A stretch of DNA of 64,000 nucleotides, from the NCBI RefSeq assembly GCF_004154955.1, contig NZ_CP011524.1, positions 2,294,001 through 2,358,000 on the forward strand, written 5' to 3'. Below are positions 27,903-36,971 of this stretch, piece after piece (within the stretch, counting starts at the first letter, position 1; the number at the start of each line of letters is the position of its first letter). The notes under the pieces were generated by a model, which made no database searches, was not told the origin of the DNA, and saw only the letters and a list, made by a program, of their open reading frames with translations. Origin of the DNA: Intestinimonas butyriciproducens. GTDB taxonomy: Bacteria; Bacillota; Clostridia; Oscillospirales; Oscillospiraceae. Both the position numbers and the translations under genes were made by a program.

Positions 27903-28689
27903 GATCCAAAACATCTATAAAACCTTTAACGCCGGGACAGTCAATGAAAAAACAGCCCTCAACGGCGTGTCCCTCACCCTGGACGACGGCGATTTTGTCA
28001 CGGTAATCGGCGGAAACGGCGCGGGAAAGTCCACCCTCCTCAACGCGGTGGCGGGGGTGTGGCAGGTGGACGAGGGGAGCGTCACCATCGACGGAACGAA
28101 CGTAACCAGACTCCCGGAGCACAAGCGGGCCAAATTCATCGGACGGGTGTTCCAGGACCCCATGATGGGCACTGCCGCCACCATGCAGATCGAGGAGAAT
28201 CTCGCCCTGGCCATGCGCCGCGGCAAGGCCCGCACCCTCCGCGCCGGCATCACCAAGGCGGAGCGGGAGCGCTACCGGGAGCTGCTCAAGATCCTGGACC
28301 TGGGCCTGGAGAACCGCCTCACCTCCAAGGTGGGCCTTCTCTCCGGAGGCCAGCGCCAGGCCCTCACATTGCTGATGGCCACCCTCCAAAGGCCCAAGCT
28401 CCTCCTGCTGGATGAGCACACCGCCGCCCTGGACCCCAAGACGGCGGCCAAGGTGCTGGACACCACCGAGAAAATCGTCCAGCGAGACAAGCTCACCACG
28501 TTGATGATCACCCACAATATGCGGGACGCTATTGCCCATGGTAACCGCCTCATCATGATGTATGAGGGCCGTATCGCCATCGATGTGGCAGGTGAGGCGA
28601 AGAAAAAGCTCACCGTGGAGGGCCTGCTGGAGATGTTCAGCAAGGTCAGCGGCTCAACAGAGGCCGATGATAAACTACTGCTCTCCTGA
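27895..28689 (+). CDS. ABC importer ATP-binding protein
   Basis: ATPase of 264 residues that powers the importer. It has Walker A (GGNGAGKSTLLNAV) near residue 40, the Q-loop VFQDPMMGTAATMQIEENLA, the signature LLSGGQRQAL near 145, Walker B LLLLDEHTAALDPK, and the H-loop Asp-switch MITHNMRDAI. It overlaps the permease by 8 bases, and a bidirectional terminator follows. The three genes form one import system without another regulator inside the operon. Confidence 0.93.
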   Translation: MLEIQNIYKTFNAGTVNEKTALNGVSLTLDDGDFVTVIGGNGAGKSTLLNAVAGVWQVDEGSVTIDGTNVTRLPEHKRAKFIGRVFQDPMMGTAATMQIEENLALAMRRGKARTLRAGITKAERERYRELLKILDLGLENRLTSKVGLLSGGQRQALTLLMATLQRPKLLLLDEHTAALDPKTAAKVLDTTEKIVQRDKLTTLMITHNMRDAIAHGNRLIMMYEGRIAIDVAGEAKKKLTVEGLLEMFSKVSGSTEADDKLLLS

Positions 28690-28718
28690 AAAACGCATCG
28701 CAAATCAAGATGGAATGG

Positions 28719-28750
28719 AAAAGGCCGCGTCACATCGTGACGCGGCCTTT
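28719..28750. terminator. Bidirectional intrinsic terminator
   Basis: AAAAGGCCGCGTCAC and its complement form a 15-bp stem with a 3-base loop between the convergent ABC ATPase and copper-amine-oxidase-like genes. It carries TTT on the plus strand and TTTT on the minus strand. Confidence 0.85.
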
Positions 28751-28768
28751 GGATGTCTGTCGAATGGT

Positions 28769-29794
28769 TCAGAACCAGTTGCTCTCCAGTTTCAGCACAT
28801 GGAGACTGATGAGGTCGTCCAAGGCCATAAAGGTGACGCCGTCCACCGCTTGGGTGGGGGCCACCAGACCTACCGTTACGTCGCCCTTGGCGGCCTGTTC
28901 CTCTCCGATGGTGAAATGGTAGAGCTCGCCCTCCCCCTCGGAGACCGTGACACGGTTGGTATAGGGCTCCCAGGAGACCTGGTATCCCAGCGCCTCGGCC
29001 ACCTTGCGGACGGGGACCAGAAGGCGGTCGTTTTCTACCCTGGCCGCGCTGGCGCCGGAGAGCTCCAGTGCTTCGCCGTTCACCGACACGGAGAGTCCCT
29101 CCGCAGTGACCCAGCCCGCATAGGCGGAGGGGAATACCATCACCTTGCCGGGCGCAGCCTGCGCGGGCAGGCTCATGGTCACGACGTCATACCAGGAGAG
29201 GATGCGCACACCGGGATAGAGGTCGGCGGCGCTCACGGTACCGCAGGTATTGCCCGGTCCGGCCAGATACTGGGTCTCGCCGGTCAGATGGAGCACCACA
29301 TCCCCGCTTACATACACGTCCACACCGGCCTCGGTCTCTGCCACGCTCTGGACCTCGGCATATGTGGGCACGCCGAAATCCGCGGGAATATTGCACAGGA
29401 TGATCGATGCGGAGGCGATGGGTGGCAGGCTCTTGGTCATGGCCGGCCCCACCCAGGCATAGAGGATCTCATTCTTCCGGATGTCCGCAAAGGACTTCTC
29501 CTCTCCGGTAACGGCATCCAGGATCTTTGTGTCCTCCTCCACATTCACCACGATCTTGGCATAGGCAGCCCCTTCGTTGTCATTTTGCAGCGTGAGGCTG
29601 TTGTCTCCCAGCTCAGCGGCCTGGCCCCAGACTTGGATGGGGAAGCTCTCGCTCCGCTGCATCAGCGTGTAGGCGGGCTGTTCCGCCGCGCCTTCTTTCG
29701 CACTCATCTCCGCCCCGGCGGCCGCACAGGGCAGGAGCAGCGTCGCGGCAAGCGCCGCAGTGAGGGCCGTTTTCAGCAGTTTGGGCTTTTTCAA
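28769..29794 (-). CDS. Secreted copper-amine-oxidase-N-like domain protein
   Basis: Exported protein of 341 residues. A signal peptide (about 1-28, ending near AGAE) is followed by a region with no recognised domain (about 45-215), with SLTLQNDNEGAAYAKIVVNV and a conserved-looking YAWVGPAMTKSLPP. The C-terminal part (about 220-340) resembles the copper amine oxidase N-terminal (stalk) domain: NDRLLVPVRKVAEALGYQV and VTVSEGEGELYHFTIG. Such domains are cell-wall-associated modules and do not imply oxidase activity. It starts at TTG with AAGGAGG 8-9 bases upstream. It lies next to the S41 protease gene, in the same direction. Confidence 0.8.
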   Translation of the reverse strand: MKKPKLLKTALTAALAATLLLPCAAAGAEMSAKEGAAEQPAYTLMQRSESFPIQVWGQAAELGDNSLTLQNDNEGAAYAKIVVNVEEDTKILDAVTGEEKSFADIRKNEILYAWVGPAMTKSLPPIASASIILCNIPADFGVPTYAEVQSVAETEAGVDVYVSGDVVLHLTGETQYLAGPGNTCGTVSAADLYPGVRILSWYDVVTMSLPAQAAPGKVMVFPSAYAGWVTAEGLSVSVNGEALELSGASAARVENDRLLVPVRKVAEALGYQVSWEPYTNRVTVSEGEGELYHFTIGEEQAAKGDVTVGLVAPTQAVDGVTFMALDDLISLHVLKLESNWF

Positions 29795-29874
29795 GGTCTG
29801 ATTCCTCCTTATGCGTCTTTCGTCTTTTGGACGCGCGGGCGCAGAGAATGTTCCCGCGCTTTACAAATTTTCCG

Positions 29875-31761
29875 TTACGCGCCCGCCGCCGGGGTGAGGA
29901 TGCCGGAATAGGACATCAGGCGGTAGACCATGGCGGCGGCCTCCTCCCGGGTGGTGGGAGCGTTGGGATCAATGTCCGCAAGGTCGTCGGCGAGCAGGCC
30001 GAGGCTGTCCGCCGCAACGGCGGCCTCCCGGGCCCAGGAGGCGAACTTCTGGACGTCCGGAGCGGCCAGCTCTTCGTCGGTGACGCTGTCCAGCCGCCAG
30101 CCCACCTTCAGGTCCGCCCGCCGGCCCATGCGGGCCAGGATGGTGATGAACTGCTGGTGGTCGATGCGCGCATCCGGGTCGAACTCCCCGTTCTCATTGC
30201 CCTGGACCAGTCCCAAGTGATAGGTGATGTCCACCGCCGTGGCGTACCAGCTCTCTTCCGATACGTCGGTGAAGGGTGCCCGGCCCTGGTTGGTCCAGCA
30301 CCAGTAGCCCATGGCCTGTGTGATCAGACTGACCAGCTCCGCCCGGGTAAGGGGCTCCTCGGGCAGAAAGCTGCCGTTCTCATCTCCCTGCACCGCTCCC
30401 AGCGCGGCCAGAGCGTTGATCTCCTCGGCATAGGGGGAGTCCTCCACATCCTCCATCCAGCGGGAGACATACTCGGTCTCCCAGTCTGCGGAGACCGTCT
30501 CCGGGTCCACGGACTCGCCGTCGAGCGTCATGGGCGTGCCGGGGGCCAAGGCGGAGAGGAGCTCGGCAAAAGCGGGGGCATAGTCGGCGCTGAGGGCGGC
30601 CTCTTTGTGGACATACCACTCCTGCCCCGCCAGCTCCAGGACCAGCACATCGGGCGATTCCGCCGCGGCTTCGCCGCAGAGGAGGCGCGCCACCTCGTCG
30701 GCCAGGTCGGCGTCCACCACCAAGTCGGGCAGTACACCGGAGCGGTCGGGGGTCACATAATTGGGCGAGTAGTATCGGTGCGTCGTTACGCGCATCACCG
30801 AACCGTCATCCAGTCCCAGCACGCTCTGGGCAATTCCCTTTCCGAAGGTCCGGGTGCCGATGATGAGCGCATAATCGTAATCCCGCATAGAGGCGGCAAA
30901 GAGCTCGGAGGCGCTGGCGGAGTTGGCGTCTACCAGGACCACCAAGGGCTCTTCGATGAGCCCCGGCGTCTCCACAGGAAAGGGGTTGGGCGTCCAGGAG
31001 CTCATGCTCCCCTCCCGGTCCACCAGATAGGCCACAGTGCGGTTGCCCAGCACATGGCCCACCGCCTCCACCACCGAGGTGGCCTCGCCGCCCGGATTGC
31101 CCCGGAGATCCACCACCCAGCGGTCCGCCTGCTCGTCCTCCTCGGTGATATAGGTCTGGAAATAGGAGCCGCTGTTCTCGCCGAAGCTGGTGCACTCCAG
31201 CCAGCCGATGTGGCCGTCCACCACTTCGCCGGTGACCGTGGGGAACACCACTTCGGCGCGTGTCATATCGAGCTCCGTCCGGGCGCCGTCCCGCTCCACG
31301 GTGATGGTCACCCTGGTGCCGGCCTCCCCCCGGATCAGCGTGGCCAGCGCCTCGGTGCTGCCGGCCTCCTCCACCATGACGCCGTCGGCGGCCACAATAA
31401 GATCCCCGATCTTCAGCCCGGCCTGAGAGGCGGGGGAATCCGGGGCCACGCTGGTGACCTTCAGACCGTCCGCGGTGGACTCCACCATCACACCGATCCC
31501 CACCACATCGCTGTCCCCCAGGTTCTTCTGGAAGTCCTCGAATTGCTGGGCGGTCATATAGTAGGTGTAGGGATCGCCCAAGGCGTTGGTGATCTCGTCG
31601 ATGGTGGGCAGGGCCAAGATCTCCTCGGGGATCTCGTCGATGTAGTACTCCCGCAGGATCTCCCTGGCCTGCTCCACAGAGATGGCGCCAGCGGCGGGGC
31701 TCAGCGTCAGGGTCAATGCCAGCAGCAGAGCCGCCGCGCGCATGGGTCTTTGAAATTTCAT
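29875..31761 (-). CDS. S41 family peptidase with SLH repeats
   Basis: Secreted carboxyl-terminal-processing-type protease of 628 residues. A signal peptide (about 1-26) is followed by a PDZ domain (about 85-170, DVVGIGVMVESTADGLKV). The S41 catalytic domain (about 180-360) carries the Ser in VDANSASASELFAAS and the Lys in GTRTFGKGIAQ. The C-terminal third holds about three SLH repeats, for example PFTDVSEESWYATAVDITYH and FDPDARIDHQQFITILARMG, which bind secondary wall polymer. The enzyme is thus probably held on the cell surface. CtpA-type enzymes usually lack SLH repeats, so this is a fusion. Confidence 0.9.
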   Translation of the reverse strand: MKFQRPMRAAALLLALTLTLSPAAGAISVEQAREILREYYIDEIPEEILALPTIDEITNALGDPYTYYMTAQQFEDFQKNLGDSDVVGIGVMVESTADGLKVTSVAPDSPASQAGLKIGDLIVAADGVMVEEAGSTEALATLIRGEAGTRVTITVERDGARTELDMTRAEVVFPTVTGEVVDGHIGWLECTSFGENSGSYFQTYITEEDEQADRWVVDLRGNPGGEATSVVEAVGHVLGNRTVAYLVDREGSMSSWTPNPFPVETPGLIEEPLVVLVDANSASASELFAASMRDYDYALIIGTRTFGKGIAQSVLGLDDGSVMRVTTHRYYSPNYVTPDRSGVLPDLVVDADLADEVARLLCGEAAAESPDVLVLELAGQEWYVHKEAALSADYAPAFAELLSALAPGTPMTLDGESVDPETVSADWETEYVSRWMEDVEDSPYAEEINALAALGAVQGDENGSFLPEEPLTRAELVSLITQAMGYWCWTNQGRAPFTDVSEESWYATAVDITYHLGLVQGNENGEFDPDARIDHQQFITILARMGRRADLKVGWRLDSVTDEELAAPDVQKFASWAREAAVAADSLGLLADDLADIDPNAPTTREEAAAMVYRLMSYSGILTPAAGA

Positions 31762-31921
31762 TTGACAAGTTCTCCTTTATTGTCCCGTCCCGGGATGACA
31801 GCTGCTGCTATTGTACCATCCTCCGTCCGCTCTGTCCACCTTTTGCAGATGCCAAAATATGCGCCTGCGCCCTTGTTTTCAATTTGTTCATACGTCTGTT
31901 TTCACCCGGACGGACCGGGAG

Positions 31922-33397
31922 CTAACCGTCCAGGCGCCGCTCCAGGGCCTTGCGCACGGTCCTGAGCACCTTCAGCCGGGCATATTTTTTGTCGTTCCCC
32001 TCCACGAGGATCCAGGGGGCGTACTCGGTGGAGGTCTTTTGCAGCATCTCGTCCACCGCCAGCTCGTACTGCGGCCATTTCTTTCGGTTGCGCCAGTCCT
32101 CTTCCGTGATCTTGTACTGTTTCTCCGGCGTGCTCTGCCGGTCCTCAAACCGGCGGAGCTGGGTATCCTGGTCGATCTGGAGCCAAAATTTCAGCACTAC
32201 GGCCCCCCACCGGCTCAGCTCCCGCTCAAACTCGTTGATCTCGTCATAGGCCATGCTCCACCGCGCCTCAGGGGTGAGGCCCTCCACCCTCTCCACCATG
32301 ACCCGGCCATACCAGGTACGGTCGAAGAGGACCACATGGCCGTCCTTGGGAAGCTGCCGCCAGAAACGCCACAGATAGGGTCTGGAGAGCTCTTCCGGGG
32401 TGGGCGCGGCGATGGGCACCACATCAAAGCCCCGGGGGTCCAGCGCCCAGGAGAGCCGGCGGATCGCACCCCCCTTGCCGGATGCATCCCATCCCTCAAA
32501 GCCCAGGACCACGGGCACCTTCTCCCGATAGAGACGGCTGTGGAGCTTTTGAAGCTTCTTGCGCTCCCGCTTCAGTTCTGCCCGGTATGCCTCCTCCGTG
32601 GTGCTCGGCGAGAGATCCACATCCTTCAGCCGGGGCATGGCGCGCAGCGGCCAGGGCACCTGCTCCGGAGGGAGAGGCCGCGGCGCGCCATCCTCCAGGG
32701 CGGCACGGAGCGCGTCCCGCACTCTGCGCAGCACTTCCAGGGTTCCCCGGGTCTTGTCCTCGTTCTGCACTACATGCCAGGGGGCATGCACGGGGTTGGT
32801 GGCCTGGAGCAGCAGCTCCGTGACCTCCGCCCTGGCGGCATACTCCCGGTTCCTCCTCCAGTCCCGGTCCGTGACCCGCCAGGCTGTGGCCCCATGGTCC
32901 GACAGTTTTTCCAGCCGCCGCTTCTGCTCCCTCCGGCTGATGTTCAGGAAGAACTTGAGGATCAGATAGCCGTCGTCCCCCAATTGCCGCTCAAAGGTAT
33001 TGATGGACTCCACCAGACCGGAGGCGGCCGCCTGGTCCTCCTCCAGCCGGGTCAGCGCCCGGCTGTACCAGCTCCGGTCCAGCACCGCCATCTCTCCCCT
33101 GGGTGGGAGATCCCTCCAGAAGGGCCACAGCAGGGGGCGCCTCCCCTCCTCGTCGGTGGGATCGGCATAGGACCACACCTGGTAGCCCCGAGGGTCCAGC
33201 TCCGAGATCACTTTGGAAATGATGCTCCCCTTCCCCGACGCACTCCAGCCCTCAAAGACCAGCAGCACCGGCAGTCCTGCCTGTTTTATGGGCTGCTGGA
33301 GGGCCGCCAATTCCTTTTGGATGGCCTTGATCTCCCGTTTGCAGGCCCCTTCTTCCTCCTGCGTGATGGCTTTCTCCTGGCTTTTCCACTCTAACAT
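31922..33397 (-). CDS. Tandem-domain polyphosphate kinase 2 (PAP-type)
   Basis: Protein of 491 residues with two PPK2 domains. The first (about 25-235) has LLVFEGWSASGKGSIIS and LDRSWYSRALTR; the second (about 275-485) has LGFEGWDASGKGGAIRR and FDRTWYGRVMVERVEG. Both keep the Walker A-like GKG loop and the lid Arg/Trp residues. Two-domain PPK2 proteins are typically polyphosphate:AMP phosphotransferases (class II), in which only the C-terminal domain may be active; the second domain here has the more canonical motifs. It regenerates ADP from AMP with polyphosphate. It stands alone, divergent from the YitT-like gene. Confidence 0.9.
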   Translation of the reverse strand: MLEWKSQEKAITQEEEGACKREIKAIQKELAALQQPIKQAGLPVLLVFEGWSASGKGSIISKVISELDPRGYQVWSYADPTDEEGRRPLLWPFWRDLPPRGEMAVLDRSWYSRALTRLEEDQAAASGLVESINTFERQLGDDGYLILKFFLNISRREQKRRLEKLSDHGATAWRVTDRDWRRNREYAARAEVTELLLQATNPVHAPWHVVQNEDKTRGTLEVLRRVRDALRAALEDGAPRPLPPEQVPWPLRAMPRLKDVDLSPSTTEEAYRAELKRERKKLQKLHSRLYREKVPVVLGFEGWDASGKGGAIRRLSWALDPRGFDVVPIAAPTPEELSRPYLWRFWRQLPKDGHVVLFDRTWYGRVMVERVEGLTPEARWSMAYDEINEFERELSRWGAVVLKFWLQIDQDTQLRRFEDRQSTPEKQYKITEEDWRNRKKWPQYELAVDEMLQKTSTEYAPWILVEGNDKKYARLKVLRTVRKALERRLDG

Positions 33398-33626
33398 GGA
33401 CCTCGCATCCTTTCTGAAATCGCAGGAACCGGGCGCAGATGGGAGGACCGCGCACGCCGTTTGTCCCTATCCGCCTCTATCCCGTCCTATTCGGTTTGAG
33501 TCTCCGCCATCGGGTTTGCCGGGACGGAGTCCTTTCTGATATCATAGGGAACAAGCGCCGTATCCCCGCGGCAGACGGCGTCGGTCTCCGCCATATCCCT
33601 GATCAAATCGAGTTAGGAGTTTTATT

Positions 33627-34286
33627 ATGTCCTCCCACAGCGGAATGTGGAAAAAAACTGTATTTACCTACGGAATCATCTTACTGGGCTCGGGCATCCT
33701 GTCCTTCGGGCTCTACAACATCCATGAGCGCACCAACGTCACCGAGGGAGGTGTGCTGGGCATGACGCTGCTCCTTCAGCACTGGTTTGGATTCTCCCCC
33801 TCCGTCACCAGCCCTCTGATGGACATCGCCTGTTATCTGCTGGCCTGGCGCTTTCTGGGGAACGCCTTTGCCCGGTACGCGCTGGCGGCCAGTCTGGCCT
33901 TCGCCGGCTTTCATGCCCTGTGGGAGCAGTTTCCGCCCCTCCTGCCCGACCTCTCCGCCTACCCCGCCATCGCCGCCGTGGCCGGCGCCCTCTTCGTTGG
34001 ATTGGGCGTGGGGTTGGTGGTACGCATCGGCGGAGCCTGCGGCGGCGACGATGCCCTGGCCCTGAGCATCTCCCATGCAACCCGTTGGCCCATCGCCCGG
34101 TGCTATCTCCTCACCGACCTTACCGTACTGGCGCTGTCCCTCTCCTATATTTCCGTCTCCCGTATTCTCTATTCCCTCATCACCGTCACCCTCTCCTCCG
34201 CCCTGATCGGCTGGGTGCAGGGCACAGGGAGGGCCCCCTCGAAGGACGGCGCGGACGGGGGTGCGCCGGAGACCGAAACCGCATAA
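33627..34286 (+). CDS. YitT-type multi-pass membrane protein
   Basis: Protein of 219 residues with about five to six hydrophobic helices. Features resemble the YitT/DUF161 family: SFGLYNIHERTNVTEGGVLG, ITSPLMDIACYLLAWRFLG-like wording (SPLMDIACYLLAWRFLG), and RIGGACGGDDALALSIS. YitT members are linked to membrane or cation functions but remain uncharacterised. It ends in a short charged tail (PSKDGADGGAPETETA). TTAGGAG lies before the ATG. A leader of about 230 bases after the PPK2 start shows no clear promoter. Confidence 0.7.
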   Translation: MSSHSGMWKKTVFTYGIILLGSGILSFGLYNIHERTNVTEGGVLGMTLLLQHWFGFSPSVTSPLMDIACYLLAWRFLGNAFARYALAASLAFAGFHALWEQFPPLLPDLSAYPAIAAVAGALFVGLGVGLVVRIGGACGGDDALALSISHATRWPIARCYLLTDLTVLALSLSYISVSRILYSLITVTLSSALIGWVQGTGRAPSKDGADGGAPETETA

Positions 34287-34289
34287 TCC

Positions 34290-34325
34290 AAGGGGCGCGC
34301 CGTACGGCGCGCCCCTTGCGTTTTC
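34290..34325. terminator. Palindromic terminator
   Basis: A 12-bp inverted repeat (AAGGGGCGCGCC with its complement, four-base GTAC centre) is followed by TTGCGTTTT on the plus strand. It separates the convergent YitT-like and beta-CASP genes. Confidence 0.7.
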
Positions 34326-34335
34326 AGACGAAAGG

Positions 34336-35922
34336 TCACCGATCCCATTTCTGGATCAGTGCCAGCAGCTCCTTTTCGAACTGGGCCAGGTCCTTGTTGG
34401 TGCCTCCCTTGTTGTGGCGGATGGCGTCCAGCAGGTCCTGCCCGGCGGACTCCAGCTTGCGGTAGGCAGGGGAACCGCCGGCCGAGACAGGCTTGGGCGG
34501 CAGGGGCACACCGGCGGCCAGCATACGGTCATTGGCCAGGTCATAGACCTCCTCATACTCCGCGGCATGGGCGGCCAGCCCCGCGTCGCGCAGATGCTGG
34601 GCAAAGATCTCGGTGACGGACGCCTCGCCGTGGACCACAAAGGTGTGGCGGGGCTTGGGGGCGTAGTGCCTGGCCCAAGCGAGCAGATGGTCCCGGTCGG
34701 CATGGGAGGAGAGTCCCTTGAAGTTGACGATGCGGGCATTGACGGCGATCTCCTCGCCGAAGAGCTTCACCGACTTGGCCCCCTCCAGCAGGGCCCGGCC
34801 CAGACTGCCCTCGGCCTGATAGCCCACAAAGACGATGGCGCACTCCCGGCGCCACAGATTATGCTTGAGGTGGTGACGTATCCGGCCCGCGTCGCACATA
34901 CCGGAGGCCGAGATGATGACCTTGGAAGCTTTGTCCATATTGAGAGCCTTGGACTCCTCGCTGGACTCGGTGAGGGTGAGGCCGGGGAACTGGAAGAGGG
35001 CGCCGCCCTTCAGGGCTTCAATGGCTGCCTCGTCCAGATAGCCGTGCAGATTGCTGGAGAAGATGCGGGTGGCCTCATTGGCCAGCGGCGAGTCCACACA
35101 GACCTGGAAATCCGGGTGGGTCTTCACCAGGCCCTCGTCCTTCATCTCCCGCATGAAATAGAGCAGTTCCTGGGTACGGCCCACGGCGAAGGACGGGATG
35201 ATCACGTTGCCGCCCTTGGAAAAGGTCTCGTCTATGATCTCGGCCAGAGCCCCGGTATAGCTCTCCGGCGGCTCGTGGAGGCGGTCTCCATAGGTGCTCT
35301 CCATCACCACATAGTCGGCCTCTCCGATGTACTGCGGGTCCCGAATGATGGGCTGATCCACATTGCCCAGGTCTCCGGAAAAGACGATCTTCCGGGTCAC
35401 ATCTTCCTCGGTGAGCCACAGCTCCACGCTGGCCGAGCCCAGCAGGTGCCCCGCGTCCACAAAACGGATGCGCACGCCCTCGCACAGATCCACTGTATCT
35501 CCGTACTCGTATGTGGTGACCAGCTTCATGGCCGCTTCCGCGTCCGCCATGGTGTAGAGCGGCTCCACTATGGGCTTGCCCGCGCGGCGGCCCTTCTGGT
35601 TCTGCCACTGGGCGTCGGACTCCTGAATGTGGGCGGAATCCCGGAGCATAATGGACATCAGCTCTCCGGTGAGGCGGGTGGCGACGATGGTCCCGTGAAA
35701 GCCCTGCTTGACCAGCAGGGGGATGCGCCCCGAGTGGTCGATATGCGCGTGGGTCACAATGACGTAGTCGATATAGCCGGGGGCAAAGTCCAGGACCCGG
35801 TTGTCCCGCTCGTCCCGCCCTTGCTGCAGTCCGCAGTCGATAAGGATCTTCTTTCCGTTTACCTCCAGGCAGTGGCAGCTGCCGGTGACAGCTTTGGCCG
35901 CGCCGAAGAATGTGAGCTTCAT
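34336..35922 (-). CDS. Beta-CASP metallo-beta-lactamase RNA-processing-type nuclease
   Basis: Protein of 528 residues with MBL, beta-CASP and RMMBL domains. Motif 1 HAHIDHSGRIP, motif 2 DAGHLLGSASVEL, and the later HGEASVTEIF and SSHADRDHLLAW provide the two-zinc site. The N-terminal MKLTFFGAAKAVTGSCHC is typical of CPSF-like bacterial exoribonucleases (TTHA0252-like). The C-terminal 60 residues are an added helical tail. GGGAGGTG precedes the ATG. Upstream is a good promoter. Substrates are presumably RNA, an inference from the family. Confidence 0.9.
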   Translation of the reverse strand: MKLTFFGAAKAVTGSCHCLEVNGKKILIDCGLQQGRDERDNRVLDFAPGYIDYVIVTHAHIDHSGRIPLLVKQGFHGTIVATRLTGELMSIMLRDSAHIQESDAQWQNQKGRRAGKPIVEPLYTMADAEAAMKLVTTYEYGDTVDLCEGVRIRFVDAGHLLGSASVELWLTEEDVTRKIVFSGDLGNVDQPIIRDPQYIGEADYVVMESTYGDRLHEPPESYTGALAEIIDETFSKGGNVIIPSFAVGRTQELLYFMREMKDEGLVKTHPDFQVCVDSPLANEATRIFSSNLHGYLDEAAIEALKGGALFQFPGLTLTESSEESKALNMDKASKVIISASGMCDAGRIRHHLKHNLWRRECAIVFVGYQAEGSLGRALLEGAKSVKLFGEEIAVNARIVNFKGLSSHADRDHLLAWARHYAPKPRHTFVVHGEASVTEIFAQHLRDAGLAAHAAEYEEVYDLANDRMLAAGVPLPPKPVSAGGSPAYRKLESAGQDLLDAIRHNKGGTNKDLAQFEKELLALIQKWDR

Positions 35923-35950
35923 GTGGCACCTCCCTGTTACTTATATATTT

Positions 35951-35979
35951 ATTCTAATGCTTTCCCCCCCAGGTGTAAA
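35951..35979 (-). promoter_or_regulatory. Promoter of the beta-CASP nuclease gene
   Basis: On the minus strand TTTACA (35979-35974) and TAGAAT (35956-35951) are separated by 17 bases, about 30 bases upstream of the ATG at 35922. Confidence 0.7.
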
Positions 35980-36107
35980 GCCCTTGTCGAAAATTTACAA
36001 AATCGCCACAAGGGCGGAGCACCGCAGGGTCCGGAAGTCAGAAAAGCGGCGAAACACGCCGTACGTCAGGCAAACCCGGTGCAAACCGCGCCGCAACAAA
36101 TCGCGTC

Positions 36108-36137
36108 TTTACTTTTCACCGGCTTCTGAACTATACT
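36108..36137 (+). promoter_or_regulatory. Promoter of the XRE-membrane gene pair
   Basis: TTTACT (36108-36113) and TATACT (36132-36137) are separated by 18 bases. The start codon lies only 18 bases after the -10 box, so the leader is very short, perhaps 10 bases. Confidence 0.5.
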
Positions 36138-36154
36138 TGACCCGAGGTGATGAA

Positions 36155-36637
36155 ATGACCGTCCATCAGAATCTTCGGGACCTGCGTCAAATTTCGGGCT
36201 TGACGCAGGAAGAAGCGGCATCCAGGGTCGGCCTGACCAGGCAGGCCATTTCGGGCTATGAATCCGGCCGAAGGCAGCCGGACATGGATATGCTCCTGAA
36301 ACTCGCTGAATTGTACCATACCGATCTTCTTGGCGTCGTATATGGGCGGGGCAGCGCGCAGAAAAAGATGCGCCGGTTTCAAGTCGCGGCGCTCATGACG
36401 TTTCTTGTCCCGCTGCTCCTCACTTTGATGCACTCCTGCCTGATCCTGTTTGCAAATACATGTTTCCCCGTCGCCGGTGATATGCTGATTACGGAGGCCA
36501 CAAGACCGCTCATTGAGACGCGCCTCGCAGTGATCGGCGCATGGGAGCTGCTCGAGGGGCTCGCCCAAGCGGCTTCCTTTGCCGGCTGCATCCTGCTTGC
36601 CGTCCTGCTCCCAGGTCTGCCCCCCTGCCGTCGATGA
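36155..36637 (+). CDS. XRE-family regulator with membrane segment
   Basis: Protein of 160 residues. The N-terminal helix-turn-helix (about 3-60) reads LRDLRQISGLTQEEAASRVG and LTRQAISGYESGRRQPDMDM. Two hydrophobic segments follow, VAALMTFLVPLLLTLMHSCL (about 77-96) and FAGCILLAVLLPGL (about 140-155). DNA-binding proteins of this type act from the membrane; the signal is unknown. The ATG at 36155-36157 has GAGGTG upstream. Its stop overlaps the next start as ATGA. Confidence 0.8.
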   Translation: MTVHQNLRDLRQISGLTQEEAASRVGLTRQAISGYESGRRQPDMDMLLKLAELYHTDLLGVVYGRGSAQKKMRRFQVAALMTFLVPLLLTLMHSCLILFANTCFPVAGDMLITEATRPLIETRLAVIGAWELLEGLAQAASFAGCILLAVLLPGLPPCRR

Positions 36638-36849
36638 AGCACTCTCTTCTCTTTCTCCTAGCCTTCCTGCTCGGAGGCATTGCGGTCACGCTCCCGTTTT
36701 CGGCCTTTGATCCCTGCTATTCACGCGCTGATTATATGCTCATCCTCCTCCATACGTTTTTGCCGGTAGTCCTTCTATGGATCGGCCTGGTGGGGATGGG
36801 GCTGTTCAAATCGCTCTGCAAGAAAAGGCAGGGACCTCTCTCTCCATAG
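36634..36849 (+). CDS. Small two-helix membrane protein
   Basis: Predicted protein of 71 residues, starting MKHSLLFLLAFLLGGIAVTL, with a second hydrophobic helix YMLILLHTFLPVVLLWIGLV and a basic tail (LCKKRQGPLSP). It overlaps the XRE gene by ATGA, so translation is coupled. The family is unrecognised. The arrangement suggests a membrane partner or sensor of the XRE protein; this is inference. Confidence 0.65.
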   Translation: MKHSLLFLLAFLLGGIAVTLPFSAFDPCYSRADYMLILLHTFLPVVLLWIGLVGMGLFKSLCKKRQGPLSP

Positions 36850-36896
36850 CATTCCACATACGCCTCATCCTTCGGCAGGACGCATCTGCGCATTGC

Positions 36897-36939
36897 AGAG
36901 CAGCGGCCCGGACATCTCGGATGTCCGGGCCGCTGCTCT
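36897..36939. terminator. Long intrinsic terminator
   Basis: AGAGCAGCGGCCCGGACAT and its complement form a 19-bp stem with a 5-base loop. Only a weak GTTTC tail follows on the plus strand. It lies between the convergent small membrane protein and serine hydrolase genes. Confidence 0.65.
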
Positions 36940-36971
36940 GTTTCGGTACAAATGCCGGGGCGCCCGGCGTA

